In this document: positions 26,663-34,387 of the stretch, piece by piece
Layout of the letters: every line of letters begins with the position of its first letter
Numbering within the stretch: position 1 is the stretch's first letter
From: CAXMQZ01 sp963707075
GTDB lineage: Bacteria; Acidobacteriota; Thermoanaerobaculia; Multivoradales; JAHEKO01
Assembly (NCBI GenBank): GCA_963707075.1
Contig: CAVPOX010000002.1
Location: 620,001 to 684,000 of the forward strand
Reading direction: 5' to 3'
Length of the DNA: 64,000 bases
The notes under the pieces: generated by a model
Seen by the model: the letters and a program-made list of their open reading frames with translations, nothing else
Databases searched by the model: none
Told to the model about the DNA's origin: nothing
Position numbers and translations under genes: made by a program

Positions 26663-28509
26663 GCACAGACAGACCCCCTGATTTCCAAGAAGAGGACCAA
26701 CTCGTCCCCGAAGACGACGCGATCATCGGCAGAGCCCTTCGTTGGTCGCTCCTCGTTCTCCTGGTATTGGCCCTGGCGATCGTTGCAATCTGGACCCTCC
26801 TGCGGCGACCGGAGGAGACAGCCCCTGAAGTGTTGATCGACTCCTCCGCCCCGGAAGAGATTGCACGGGAATCGACCGCTCCGCAGGTGGAGTTCACCGA
26901 CATCACTCGACAGGCCGGGATCGATTTCGTACATTTCAACGGTGCCGAAGGCGAGAAGCTCCTGCCCGAGACCATGGGCAGCGGAGCGGCATTTTTCGAC
27001 TACGATGGCGACCTGGACCCCGATTTGTTGCTGGTCAACTCCACCGTTTGGCCACACTCGAAGTCTGCTGCCCAGCTCCCGGTGCCCGCCCTCTACCGCA
27101 ACGCGGGCGGCGGTCGCTTCGAAAACATCACCAGCGCATCCGGAATCGACCAGCCTATCTATGGCACCGGCGTTGCCGTCGGCGACTATGACGACGACGG
27201 AAAGATCGATGTGTTTCTATCTGCTGTCGGCGAGAACCGTTTGCTGCACAACGAGGGCGATCGCTTCCGAGATGTGACCCGCGCCAGTGGAGTCGGTGGA
27301 GACCGGGCGACCTGGAGTACCAGCGCTGCCTTCTTCGACTACGACAACGACGGAGACCTCGACCTCTTCGTCTGCAACTACGTCCAGTGGTCGCGAGACA
27401 TCGACTTCGAGGTCGACTATAAACTCACCGGTGTTGGCCGAGCCTACGGCCCCCCGACAAACTTCGAAGGCACCTACTCCTACCTTTATCGCAACAATGG
27501 TGATGGCACCTTCGACGATGTCTCGGTAGAGAGCGGAGTCCAGGTAAGCAATGAGGCCACGGGTCTTCCGGCGGGCAAGGCACTGGGTGTCTTACCGATC
27601 GACGCTGACGGCGACGGATGGATGGACATCTTCATCGCCAACGACACGGTGTCGAACTTCTTGCTGCACAACCTCGGCGGCACCTTCGAAGAGGCGGGCG
27701 CGTTTTGGGGACTCGCCTTCGGCCGGGCAGGGGAGGCGACTGGCGCCATGGGCGTCGACGCCGGCTACTACCGCAACGACGACGAGCTCGGATTCGCCAT
27801 CGGCAACTTCGCCAATGAGATGACCTCCCTCTACATTTCGCAAGGCGACCCGTCTCTCTATGCCGACGAGGCCATCGGCGAAGGTGTCGGCGCTCCCAGC
27901 CGCCTGATGTTGAGCTTCGGCCTACTCTTCCTCGACTACGACCAGGATGGGCGGTTGGACATCCTGCAGACCAACGGACATCTCGAGAGTGAGATCAACA
28001 GCGTCGATCCAAGCCAGACCTACGAACAGGCGAGTCAACTGTTCTGGAACGCCGGACCCGAGCACCGGCAGGGCTTCATCGCCGTGCCACCCGAGGCCAC
28101 CGGCGATCTTGCGCAGCCGATCGTCGGCCGGGGAAGCGCCACCGCGGACGCTGACGGGGACGGCGACCTCGACCTGATCATCACGCAGACCGGGCGGCCG
28201 GCTCTGCTGCTGCGTAACGATCAGGCTCTCGGCCACCATTGGTTGAGGCTGAAGCTGCAACGCCCTGCGCCCAATCGCGATGCGATCGGGGCAAGGGTCG
28301 AGCTCGTGTCCAATGGACAGACGCAAAGACGGCAGGTCATGCCCGCCCGCAGCTACCAATCGCAGTCCGAGCTGATCCTGACCTTCGGACTCGGAACCGG
28401 TACGGAGATCGAGTCGATCAAGATCATCTGGCCGGATGGTGCAGTGCAGGAGGTCGGGAGCTTGCCGGTCGACCAGCTCCATGTGATCGAGTATTCACCA
28501 GCTGCCTGA
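26659..28509 (+). CDS. CRTAC1-family FG-GAP/VCBS protein with ASPIC/UnbV domain
   Basis: 616 residues. A single N-terminal membrane helix (about 30-50) anchors a large periplasmic or surface part. At least six calcium-type loops D-x-D-x-D-G-x-x-D occur: DYDGDLDPD, DYDDDGKID, DYDNDGDLD, DADGDGWMD, DYDQDGRLD and DADGDGDLD; these mark integrin-like propeller blades. The last 90 residues are the ASPIC/UnbV domain (IGARVELVSNG ... IKIIWPDGAVQEV). Such proteins are frequently encoded beside multiheme or TPR proteins in Acidobacteriota and Planctomycetota; their biochemical role is unsettled. The 4-base overlap with the cytochrome gene implies a functional pair. Confidence 0.9.
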   Translation: MSTDRPPDFQEEDQLVPEDDAIIGRALRWSLLVLLVLALAIVAIWTLLRRPEETAPEVLIDSSAPEEIARESTAPQVEFTDITRQAGIDFVHFNGAEGEKLLPETMGSGAAFFDYDGDLDPDLLLVNSTVWPHSKSAAQLPVPALYRNAGGGRFENITSASGIDQPIYGTGVAVGDYDDDGKIDVFLSAVGENRLLHNEGDRFRDVTRASGVGGDRATWSTSAAFFDYDNDGDLDLFVCNYVQWSRDIDFEVDYKLTGVGRAYGPPTNFEGTYSYLYRNNGDGTFDDVSVESGVQVSNEATGLPAGKALGVLPIDADGDGWMDIFIANDTVSNFLLHNLGGTFEEAGAFWGLAFGRAGEATGAMGVDAGYYRNDDELGFAIGNFANEMTSLYISQGDPSLYADEAIGEGVGAPSRLMLSFGLLFLDYDQDGRLDILQTNGHLESEINSVDPSQTYEQASQLFWNAGPEHRQGFIAVPPEATGDLAQPIVGRGSATADADGDGDLDLIITQTGRPALLLRNDQALGHHWLRLKLQRPAPNRDAIGARVELVSNGQTQRRQVMPARSYQSQSELILTFGLGTGTEIESIKIIWPDGAVQEVGSLPVDQLHVIEYSPAA

Positions 28510-28532
28510 GTGGCAGCATCGACTTCTCCAGG

Positions 28533-28564
28533 TGCTAGAATCGAGAGAGTTGTGGGCTCTCGAT
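28533..28564 (+). promoter_or_regulatory. Extended -10 promoter overlapping an 8-bp inverted repeat
   Basis: TGC-TAGAAT (28533-28541) is an extended -10 without a recognisable -35. The inverted repeat ATCGAGAG (28540-28547) and CTCTCGAT (28557-28564) with a 9-base loop begins within the -10. It could be an operator for the GNAT gene or a hairpin ending the upstream operon; there is no T-run, so a classical terminator is unlikely. Confidence 0.4.
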
Positions 28565-28631
28565 GCACAAGTCGGCCGCAGTGCCCGCCTTCCAATCAGC
28601 CGCGACGAAATCACAAAAAGGAGAAGCTTTG

Positions 28632-29168
28632 ATGCCCGATCGGTTCCCCCAAGAGGTCGTTCTGCGCGATGGTAGGAGGGTCTTGATTCGCCCGTTTGCC
28701 GAACCCGATACCCAAGCCCTCTTCGAGTTCTTTCAACGGCTTCCCATCGAGCACCGACGCACCGCCTGGGACAACATCGAGGATCCGTCCTTGATCGAGA
28801 GCTGGGGCAGCAACATCGATTACTCCCGTGTGCTGCCCCTGGTCGCACTCAATGGCCATCAAATCGTTGCCGACGCCAGTCTGCACTCCCGCGATCGGGG
28901 ACCGCTGCGTCTGGTCGGTCGAATCAAGTGGCTGCTCGACCCGGAGTATCGCAACCAAGGTCTAGGCATGACCCTTGTCAACGACTTCATTTCCATTGCC
29001 CGAACCAATGGGCTACGGCATCTGAGCTGTATGCCGATCGAGGAGCTTGAGCAGGATGCCATTGCGACCCTGACCGAGCTGGGTTTCGAGAAGTTCCCGA
29101 TCCCGGGCTATGGCGCCGACCCCGACGGACGCGCCTACGACATGGTCAAGCTCGTGCTGAAGTTGTAG
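28632..29168 (+). CDS. GNAT-family N-acetyltransferase
   Basis: 178 residues. AAAGGAG at about 28616-28622 sets the ATG at 28632; an in-frame ATG further upstream (28563) has no such site. VLIRPFAEPD near the N-terminus, a central beta-strand VGRIKWLLDPEYRNQGLG with the acetyl-CoA pyrophosphate-binding R/Q-x-x-G-x-G/A pattern, and a C-terminal ATLTELGFEKF are typical of GNAT enzymes, close to those fused to protein acetyltransferase (Pat/YfiQ) modules. It should transfer an acetyl group from acetyl-CoA; substrate unknown. Confidence 0.8.
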   Translation: MPDRFPQEVVLRDGRRVLIRPFAEPDTQALFEFFQRLPIEHRRTAWDNIEDPSLIESWGSNIDYSRVLPLVALNGHQIVADASLHSRDRGPLRLVGRIKWLLDPEYRNQGLGMTLVNDFISIARTNGLRHLSCMPIEELEQDAIATLTELGFEKFPIPGYGADPDGRAYDMVKLVLKL

Positions 29169-29255
29169 CCGTTACCAGCCGCACCGCCCGCTCCTTCACC
29201 GTCGTGGGCATAGGGCCCGCCACTTCAGCCTGCTCCAGGCTGCCCCAAAAAGAAA

Positions 29256-29283
29256 AGCGGCGCTGGATCGCTCCAGCGCCGCT
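29256..29283 (-). terminator. Rho-independent terminator of the phasin gene
   Basis: A perfect 12-bp stem, AGCGGCGCTGGA (29256-29267) with TCCAGCGCCGCT (29272-29283), closes a 4-base loop. Read on the minus strand it is followed by TTTTCTTTTT, so it terminates transcription coming from the phasin gene, whose stop is 20 bases upstream. On the plus strand no T-run follows. Confidence 0.88.
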
Positions 29284-29302
29284 ACTGGAATCCGTGCCGC
29301 GT

Positions 29303-29731
29303 TCAGGCAGCCCGCTTCTTGGCCGGGGCCTTCTTGGCCGGGGCCTTCCTCGTTCTGGCTTTGCCGGCAGATGTCTTGCTTGGCTTCACCGTCAGCCGTT
29401 CCACCTGACCCGTGAGCTTCTCCACCCGACTGGTCAGCTCCTCGACCTGGGAACGCGACGGCACACCCATGCGCTGGAGAACCTCCGAAACGCTATGATC
29501 GAGCTTTTCGCCGAGCTCATCGGTTGTCGATTCGATTCCCTTACGGGTCTTGCTCCAGCTCTTCTTGCCGCGACTTTCGACCTTCTTGCCGCGCTCGACG
29601 AGCTCCGTGAACAGGCTCTGGGTCTCCTTCTCGACAGTCGACAGCACACCCAATCCGGCGAGCCAGACTCGACGTGTCGAAGAAAAGAGATCCTCCTGCA
29701 GCTTCTTGACGTCCAGATTTTGCTTTGCCAT
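29303..29731 (-). CDS. Phasin family protein (PHA granule-associated, PhaF/PhaI-like)
   Basis: 142 residues. AAAGGAG 7 bases upstream sets the ATG at 29731. The N-terminal half is amphipathic helix (RRVWLAGLGVLSTVEKE, then LFTELVERGKKVE), matching the phasin / poly(hydroxyalkanoate) granule-associated family. The middle (about 85-115) is a coiled coil (VEELTSRVEKLTGQVERL), and the C-terminus is an Ala/Lys/Pro-rich, histone-like tail (KAPAKKAPAKK), as in PhaF, which binds DNA and helps segregate granules. No PHA synthase is in the window, so a granule role is inferred from family only. Confidence 0.85.
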   Translation of the reverse strand: MAKQNLDVKKLQEDLFSSTRRVWLAGLGVLSTVEKETQSLFTELVERGKKVESRGKKSWSKTRKGIESTTDELGEKLDHSVSEVLQRMGVPSRSQVEELTSRVEKLTGQVERLTVKPSKTSAGKARTRKAPAKKAPAKKRAA

Positions 29732-29810
29732 TCTGCAACTCCTTTCCGCCCACCGGGACGGATATTTGCTTGAGAAGATGTCGGCAATACCTTTTGCCGC
29801 GTCGAGACGT

Positions 29811-29839
29811 ATTATGACGCACTGCGGCAAGTCTGTCAA
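29811..29839 (-). promoter_or_regulatory. Sigma70 promoter for the phasin gene, inside an inverted repeat
   Basis: On the minus strand TTGACA (complement of 29834-29839), 17 bases, then CATAAT (complement of 29811-29816): 6/6 and 5/6 matches. An inverted repeat TTGCCGC (29794-29800) and GCGGCAA (29824-29830) encloses the -10 and most of the spacer and is a plausible repressor site. The leader is about 70 bases. Confidence 0.72.
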
Positions 29840-29868
29840 CAGATATTCCGCAACGCGGCGAAACCGTC

Positions 29869-29874
29869 TACAAT
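29869..29874 (+). promoter_or_regulatory. Possible -10 element for the dodecin operon
   Basis: TACAAT at 29869-29874 matches the -10 consensus at 5 of 6 positions; the -35 at the right spacing (TTCCGC) is poor. It sits in the 231-base divergent region between the phasin and dodecin genes. Confidence 0.35.
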
Positions 29875-29962
29875 TCGCCCTACAGGTGGGCGGAACAGAG
29901 TCCAGAACAAGACATGCGGTCGACTCTCGAGCAGTCGTCGCCAAAACCAAAAGGAGAAGAAC

Positions 29963-30172
29963 ATGAGCAACACCTACAAAATGGTGACGCTGATCGGCAC
30001 CTCGCCCGAAACCTACGAGGCCGCCATCGACAACGCCCTCAACGATGCCTCCGTCAGTCTGCGAAACATCTCCTGGTTCGAGGTGGTCGAAATGCGCGGC
30101 AGCGTCCACGAGGGCCGGGCCGCAGAGTTCCAGGTCAAGCTCCAGGTCGCTTTCAAGGTCGAGGTCTCGTGA
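29963..30172 (+). CDS. Dodecin
   Basis: 69 residues, the normal size for this family. Sequence features fit closely: YKMVTLIGTSPETYEAAI, ALNDASVSLRNISWFEV with the conserved Trp that stacks on bound flavin, and VKLQVAFKVE at the end. Dodecins form hollow dodecamers that store or buffer riboflavin/FMN in the cytoplasm. A strong AAAAGGAG site lies 7-10 bases upstream. Its stop overlaps the GTG of the cytochrome gene. Confidence 0.93.
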   Translation: MSNTYKMVTLIGTSPETYEAAIDNALNDASVSLRNISWFEVVEMRGSVHEGRAAEFQVKLQVAFKVEVS

Positions 30173-30588
30173 CCCGCAGGCCGGTCGCCTGCGTTCTGTC
30201 CGCCGCCGCCCTGATCGGGGGAACTGGAGTCCACGCTTCCTCTCCGTCGATCGAAGAGGGTGGGCGCCTGTACCGGGTCCACTGCCAGGCATGTCATGGC
30301 GAGTCGGCACGGGGGGACGGTTCGATGAGGGACCGCCTCGAGACGCCGCCGCCCGACTTGACCACCCTCTCCAGACGAAACCAGGATGAATTCCCGGAGG
30401 AAAGAGTTCACCAGATCATCGATGGTCGTGAGCTGACTTCTGCCCACGGCAGTCGCGAAATGCCGGTCTGGGGATTCACCTTTCGGACCGCCGGACTGGA
30501 CTCTGACCAGGAGCCGCTCGTGCAACAGATGATCGACAATTTGTCGCAATACCTCGAGTCCATTCAGGTCGAGAGTCCAAGCGAGTGA
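30169..30588 (+). CDS. Monoheme c-type cytochrome
   Basis: 139 residues from a GTG at 30169 that overlaps the dodecin stop (GTGA). A signal peptide (TRRPVACVLSAAALIGGTGVHA) precedes the heme site C-Q-A-C-H near residue 39, and REMPVW provides the likely distal Met. The arrangement is class I cytochrome c (Cytochrom_CBB3-like), periplasmic and electron-carrying. Cotranscription with dodecin, a flavin-binding protein, is by overlap only; a biochemical link is not evident. Confidence 0.85.
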   Translation: MTRRPVACVLSAAALIGGTGVHASSPSIEEGGRLYRVHCQACHGESARGDGSMRDRLETPPPDLTTLSRRNQDEFPEERVHQIIDGRELTSAHGSREMPVWGFTFRTAGLDSDQEPLVQQMIDNLSQYLESIQVESPSE

Positions 30589-30596
30589 GAGTAGGT

Positions 30597-30986
30597 ATGC
30601 GTCAAAACAGCAAACCAGTCGCCGCACCCGCGTCTCTCTCGCCCTGTCCCGAGACGCCCAACTGCGTCAGCAGTCAAGCCAAGACCAAAGCACAGCGCGT
30701 CGCTCCCTTCGCCTGTTCAGGAAACTGCAAAGATACCCTGGCGCGCTTGCGCGACCTGGTCGCGGCCATGCCTGGAGCGAAGGTTACTGCCTTCACCGGC
30801 AACTATCTTCATGCCGAATTCAGCAGCGCTCTGCTGCGCTTCGTCGACGACCTCGAGCTCCTCGCGGACCGCAATGCTAAGGTGATTCACGTCCGCTCCG
30901 CCTCACGATTGGGATCCTGGGACTTGGGGGTCAACCGGCGCCGGGTCGAGAGCCTGCACCGGCGCTTCTCCGGCTCACGGCCATAG
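30597..30986 (+). CDS. DUF1499 domain protein
   Basis: 129 residues. The opening CPETPNCVSSQA is the DUF1499 hallmark (C-P-x-x-P-N-C-V-S-S), and the C-terminal half, FVDDLELLAD and VIHVRSASRLGSWDLGVNR, is the conserved end of this domain. No signal peptide is visible from this start. A GTG at 30585 overlapping the cytochrome stop is an alternative start. Function of the family is unknown; it often accompanies membrane or stress genes. It is convergent with the ABC exporter gene 14 bases away. Confidence 0.85.
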   Translation: MRQNSKPVAAPASLSPCPETPNCVSSQAKTKAQRVAPFACSGNCKDTLARLRDLVAAMPGAKVTAFTGNYLHAEFSSALLRFVDDLELLADRNAKVIHVRSASRLGSWDLGVNRRRVESLHRRFSGSRP

Positions 30987-31000
30987 CCTGGCAGGTCGAG

Positions 31001-32863
31001 TCAGTCCCGCGGTAGACCACCGCTGCCGGTGGCCGGCGGCAGCTCGAGCTGGACGGATTCATCCGCCTGGGTGAAGTCTTCCCCCGGATTGATGAACTGA
31101 TCGAGCTCCACCTGGAACTGCTGCTCGTACAGCTTGCGATAGGCGCCCGGACGTGCCAGGAGCTCCTCGTGACTGCCGCGCTCGACGATCCTGCCCTCTT
31201 CCATAACCAGAATCTGATCCGCGTTGCGCACGGTGGAGAGGCGATGGGCAATGACAAAAGAGGTGCGCCCCTCCTTCAAGGTCGCCAGCCCCTCCTGAAT
31301 CAGCGCCTCGTTCTGGCTGTCGAGGCTAGAGGTCGCCTCGTCCAGGATCAGGATTCGCGGATCGGCCAGGATCGCGCGCGCGATCGCCACCCTTTGCCGC
31401 TGGCCTCCGGAGAGCTTGACACCCCGCTCACCGATGATCGTTTCATAGCCGTCTTCGAAGCCCTCGATGAACTCGTCACAACGGGCCAGTCGTCCTGCCT
31501 CGGCGATCTCCGCCTGCTCGGCGTCGGCGCGACCATAGGCGATGTTCTCAGCGATGGTTCCATCGAAAAGGAACTCGTCCTGCAACACCACAGCCAGGTG
31601 TTTTCGATAGTCCTTGAGCCTGATGTCTTTCAGATCATGCCCATCGACCGTCACCCTGCCCAGCTGCGGGCGACGGAAGGCCATGACCAGACCGATGATC
31701 GTGCTCTTGCCCGACCCACTCGGCCCCACCAAAGCAGTTATGGTACCCGCTGGCGAGACAAAGCTGACATCGTGCAGCACCGGCACGCCCTCCTTGTACT
31801 CGAAAGAGACGTTTTCGAAAGCGATCCTGCCGGTCATCGAATGCAGTGGCGCCCGATCATCCTCACGACTGTCTTCCCTCTCCTGCGACAACACATCCCT
31901 GATCCTGTCAAGCCCGGCAAAGGCCTCGGTGATCTGGGTTCCGATGCTGCTCATCTGAATCAGCGGCGTCACCAGCAGGCCGGTGAAGACCATGAACATG
32001 AAGATCTCGCCCATGGTCATCTCACCAGCCAGTACAGCGCGCGCTCCGGCGACGGCCATGACGATGCCCATCAGACCGAAAAGGAGTGAGGCAACACTGC
32101 TGATAGTAGAAACGCCGACCATGGAGCGCACGATGTTGCGCAACAACCGGTGGACACCGTGAGCGAAGACTCGCTCTTCGTGCTTCTCCGCCGTGAAAGC
32201 CTTGACGACGCGGGTACCGTTCAGGGTCTCTGCCAGTCGCCCTGTCACCTCCGCATTGATCTTGCCGCGCTCACGGAAGATCGGCCGAAGGCGGCTGAAC
32301 CCCTTCACCATCACCACACCGAACAGGCAGAGCAGAACCAGCGTCAGGGCTGTCAGCTTCCAATTGAGCCACAAGAGGACGCCCAGCGCGACCACCGAAG
32401 TGATGATGCCACCCACCAGTTGGACAAACCCCGTCCCCACCAGGTTCCTTATCCCTTCGGCGTCGTACATGATGCGCGAGATCAACTCTCCGCTCTTGGA
32501 ATCTTCAAAGAAGCTCACCGGCAGGTGCCCGATGTGCTGCTGGACCTTGAGGCGCAGATCGGTGATGGCCCTTTGGCCAGCCACACCGAGGAGGACAGCC
32601 AACAGGAAGGAGGTCGCAGCCTGAAACAGCGTGGCGGAGCCCGCAACGACCGCGATCCATACCAACAACTCACTTCTACCCTGACCGATGACGTCGTCGA
32701 TCAGAACCTTGGTGGTCGCCGGCAAGACCATTCCCGCCAGGCGACTGGCAACCAACAACCCAAGGCCCACCGCCAGCCGACCGCGCCGAGCCCAGATGAT
32801 CTCTCTCGATTCGCGCCAGACGGTATCCCAGCTGACCTGCTTCTTCTGTTGTTCGCCTGACAT
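31001..32863 (-). CDS. MsbA-like ABC exporter (fused permease and ATPase)
   Basis: 620 residues, the usual size for a half-transporter that acts as a homodimer. Six membrane helices occupy about 30-320. The nucleotide-binding domain has Walker A GPSGSGKST, Q-loop VLQDEFLFDGTIAENIAYG, signature LSGGQRQR, Walker B ILILDEATSSLD and the H-loop IAHRLST. The closest families are MsbA/LmrA-type lipid or lipopeptide exporters. Substrate is not readable; a lipid A core or lysolipid is possible because acyltransferase genes lie downstream in the window. Confidence 0.9.
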   Translation of the reverse strand: MSGEQQKKQVSWDTVWRESREIIWARRGRLAVGLGLLVASRLAGMVLPATTKVLIDDVIGQGRSELLVWIAVVAGSATLFQAATSFLLAVLLGVAGQRAITDLRLKVQQHIGHLPVSFFEDSKSGELISRIMYDAEGIRNLVGTGFVQLVGGIITSVVALGVLLWLNWKLTALTLVLLCLFGVVMVKGFSRLRPIFRERGKINAEVTGRLAETLNGTRVVKAFTAEKHEERVFAHGVHRLLRNIVRSMVGVSTISSVASLLFGLMGIVMAVAGARAVLAGEMTMGEIFMFMVFTGLLVTPLIQMSSIGTQITEAFAGLDRIRDVLSQEREDSREDDRAPLHSMTGRIAFENVSFEYKEGVPVLHDVSFVSPAGTITALVGPSGSGKSTIIGLVMAFRRPQLGRVTVDGHDLKDIRLKDYRKHLAVVLQDEFLFDGTIAENIAYGRADAEQAEIAEAGRLARCDEFIEGFEDGYETIIGERGVKLSGGQRQRVAIARAILADPRILILDEATSSLDSQNEALIQEGLATLKEGRTSFVIAHRLSTVRNADQILVMEEGRIVERGSHEELLARPGAYRKLYEQQFQVELDQFINPGEDFTQADESVQLELPPATGSGGLPRD

Positions 32864-32928
32864 TCGGCCTACCCTATCGCAGGACCGATTCCGGGACGCG
32901 AGCAGCGCCAGAGACGGAACAAGTCAGA

Positions 32929-34314
32929 TCACGGCTGAAAGGTAAACGCGCCGCCGAGCTTGGCGGCGAACCGGTCACGAATCCAGGCCGCATCCCACCA
33001 TTCGACTGGATTCACCGCCTGCCCCTGAATGAGCATGGTGAAGTGCAGGTGGTCCCCCCCGGCCAGGCCGGTCGCGCCGGAACGTCCGACGACCTGACCA
33101 CGTTCGACCGGCTGCCCCTCGCTGACAGCAATCGATGAAAGGTGTCCGTAGAGACTCATCAAGCCGTAACCGTGATCGATCACTACCGCGTTGCCGTAGA
33201 TGCCGAAGAAACGCGCCAGGACTACGACGCCGTCGTTGGCGGCCTCGATCTCGGCGTGGACGATCGATGCCAGGTCGTACCCCAGATGATCCTGTTGGTC
33301 CACTTCCTGCCCCTGATAGCGATACGTGCGACGATCGGCAAAGGACGACATGACCTGGGCGTTGGACATGGGCATGAAGACCTCACTCCAGAGGAACTCC
33401 TCGCGCGACTCCCCGGCGAGCTCGGTCAGGGTTCCGGCATTGAAGCTCCGCAGCTCACCATTGATCCAAAGGTAGTTCTGCAGCAAGTCCCCCTGATCTT
33501 CGACACCCGGGGTCGCGGCCATGATCGCGGGCACCACGCGCTCCATGAAACTGTCGGTGAGCTCGATCGTGTCTGTGCTGTAGCTTCTGGGTAGGTACTG
33601 GTCGACAAAGCTGACCCTTGCCTCGTTGCCAACGTCGTCGGCCGCCACCAGCAGGATCGCGTTGCCGTCCATCAGATCGAAGGGTACGGCGAAGAGCGCG
33701 AAGCGCACTCCCGGCTCCTCACTCTCGAGCGCAAAGCCAGGGAACCAGAGATCCTCGATCAGCACACCATCGCGCACCGAGGAATCACCCACCTTGTAGA
33801 TCACGACGCCCGATCCTCCCGGCGCGACGTAGTTGTGGCTCGAGCGAATCTGCAGGGACGGAGGCGACAAGCGGACGGGCAAGACGACCTCCGCGACGAC
33901 AGGATGAGGATGTCTCAACCAGGTATCGGCCCGCCAGGCGGAGGCCCTGATCGTCGCCTCACCTGTCTTCAGGCCCTCGAAGACCTCGCTCCCGACCTCG
34001 ACTATCAGTTGGTCGTGCTCTACGGCTCCACCCCAGAATTTCCACGGCTCGCGAGGCTGGTGGTGAGCCTCAGCGAGGATCTCGGAGCGATCTCCCTGGA
34101 TGAACTCGACCTGCACCTGGGACAGGCCGCGACCCTTCTCCTCGAAAGTCACCCTGACCGGGGTCCGCTTGCCGATGGCGCTCATCTCGGGTTCGATCTC
34201 GATCGTGGGAGAGTCGCCAACCCGGAAGGTCGTCAAGACCCCCCAGCCGAGGACCAGGAGCGCCAGCAGGAACAGGATCTTCTTGCCGGAACGGCGGGGC
34301 TTTCTTTCGTCCAT
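32929..34314 (-). CDS. M23-family (LytM) metallopeptidase, membrane-anchored
   Basis: 461 residues. An N-terminal helix (KKILFLLALLVLGWGVL) anchors or exports the protein. Residues about 45-300 form beta-sandwich regions of unknown type. The C-terminal peptidase has H-L-G-Y-D (first zinc ligands), the YGHLS loop and H-L-H-F, complete for a catalytic LytM/M23 endopeptidase. It should cleave peptidoglycan cross-links in the periplasm or regulate an amidase. It lies between the ABC exporter (66-base gap) and the phosphonate-type importer (74-base gap), same strand. Confidence 0.9.
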   Translation of the reverse strand: MDERKPRRSGKKILFLLALLVLGWGVLTTFRVGDSPTIEIEPEMSAIGKRTPVRVTFEEKGRGLSQVQVEFIQGDRSEILAEAHHQPREPWKFWGGAVEHDQLIVEVGSEVFEGLKTGEATIRASAWRADTWLRHPHPVVAEVVLPVRLSPPSLQIRSSHNYVAPGGSGVVIYKVGDSSVRDGVLIEDLWFPGFALESEEPGVRFALFAVPFDLMDGNAILLVAADDVGNEARVSFVDQYLPRSYSTDTIELTDSFMERVVPAIMAATPGVEDQGDLLQNYLWINGELRSFNAGTLTELAGESREEFLWSEVFMPMSNAQVMSSFADRRTYRYQGQEVDQQDHLGYDLASIVHAEIEAANDGVVVLARFFGIYGNAVVIDHGYGLMSLYGHLSSIAVSEGQPVERGQVVGRSGATGLAGGDHLHFTMLIQGQAVNPVEWWDAAWIRDRFAAKLGGAFTFQP

Positions 34315-34387
34315 TTAGCTCGCCTCTACTCGTTGTGACATCGATCTGCCTACCCGGGTCCCGGTCATCAGTCTTCGCCACTTGCGT

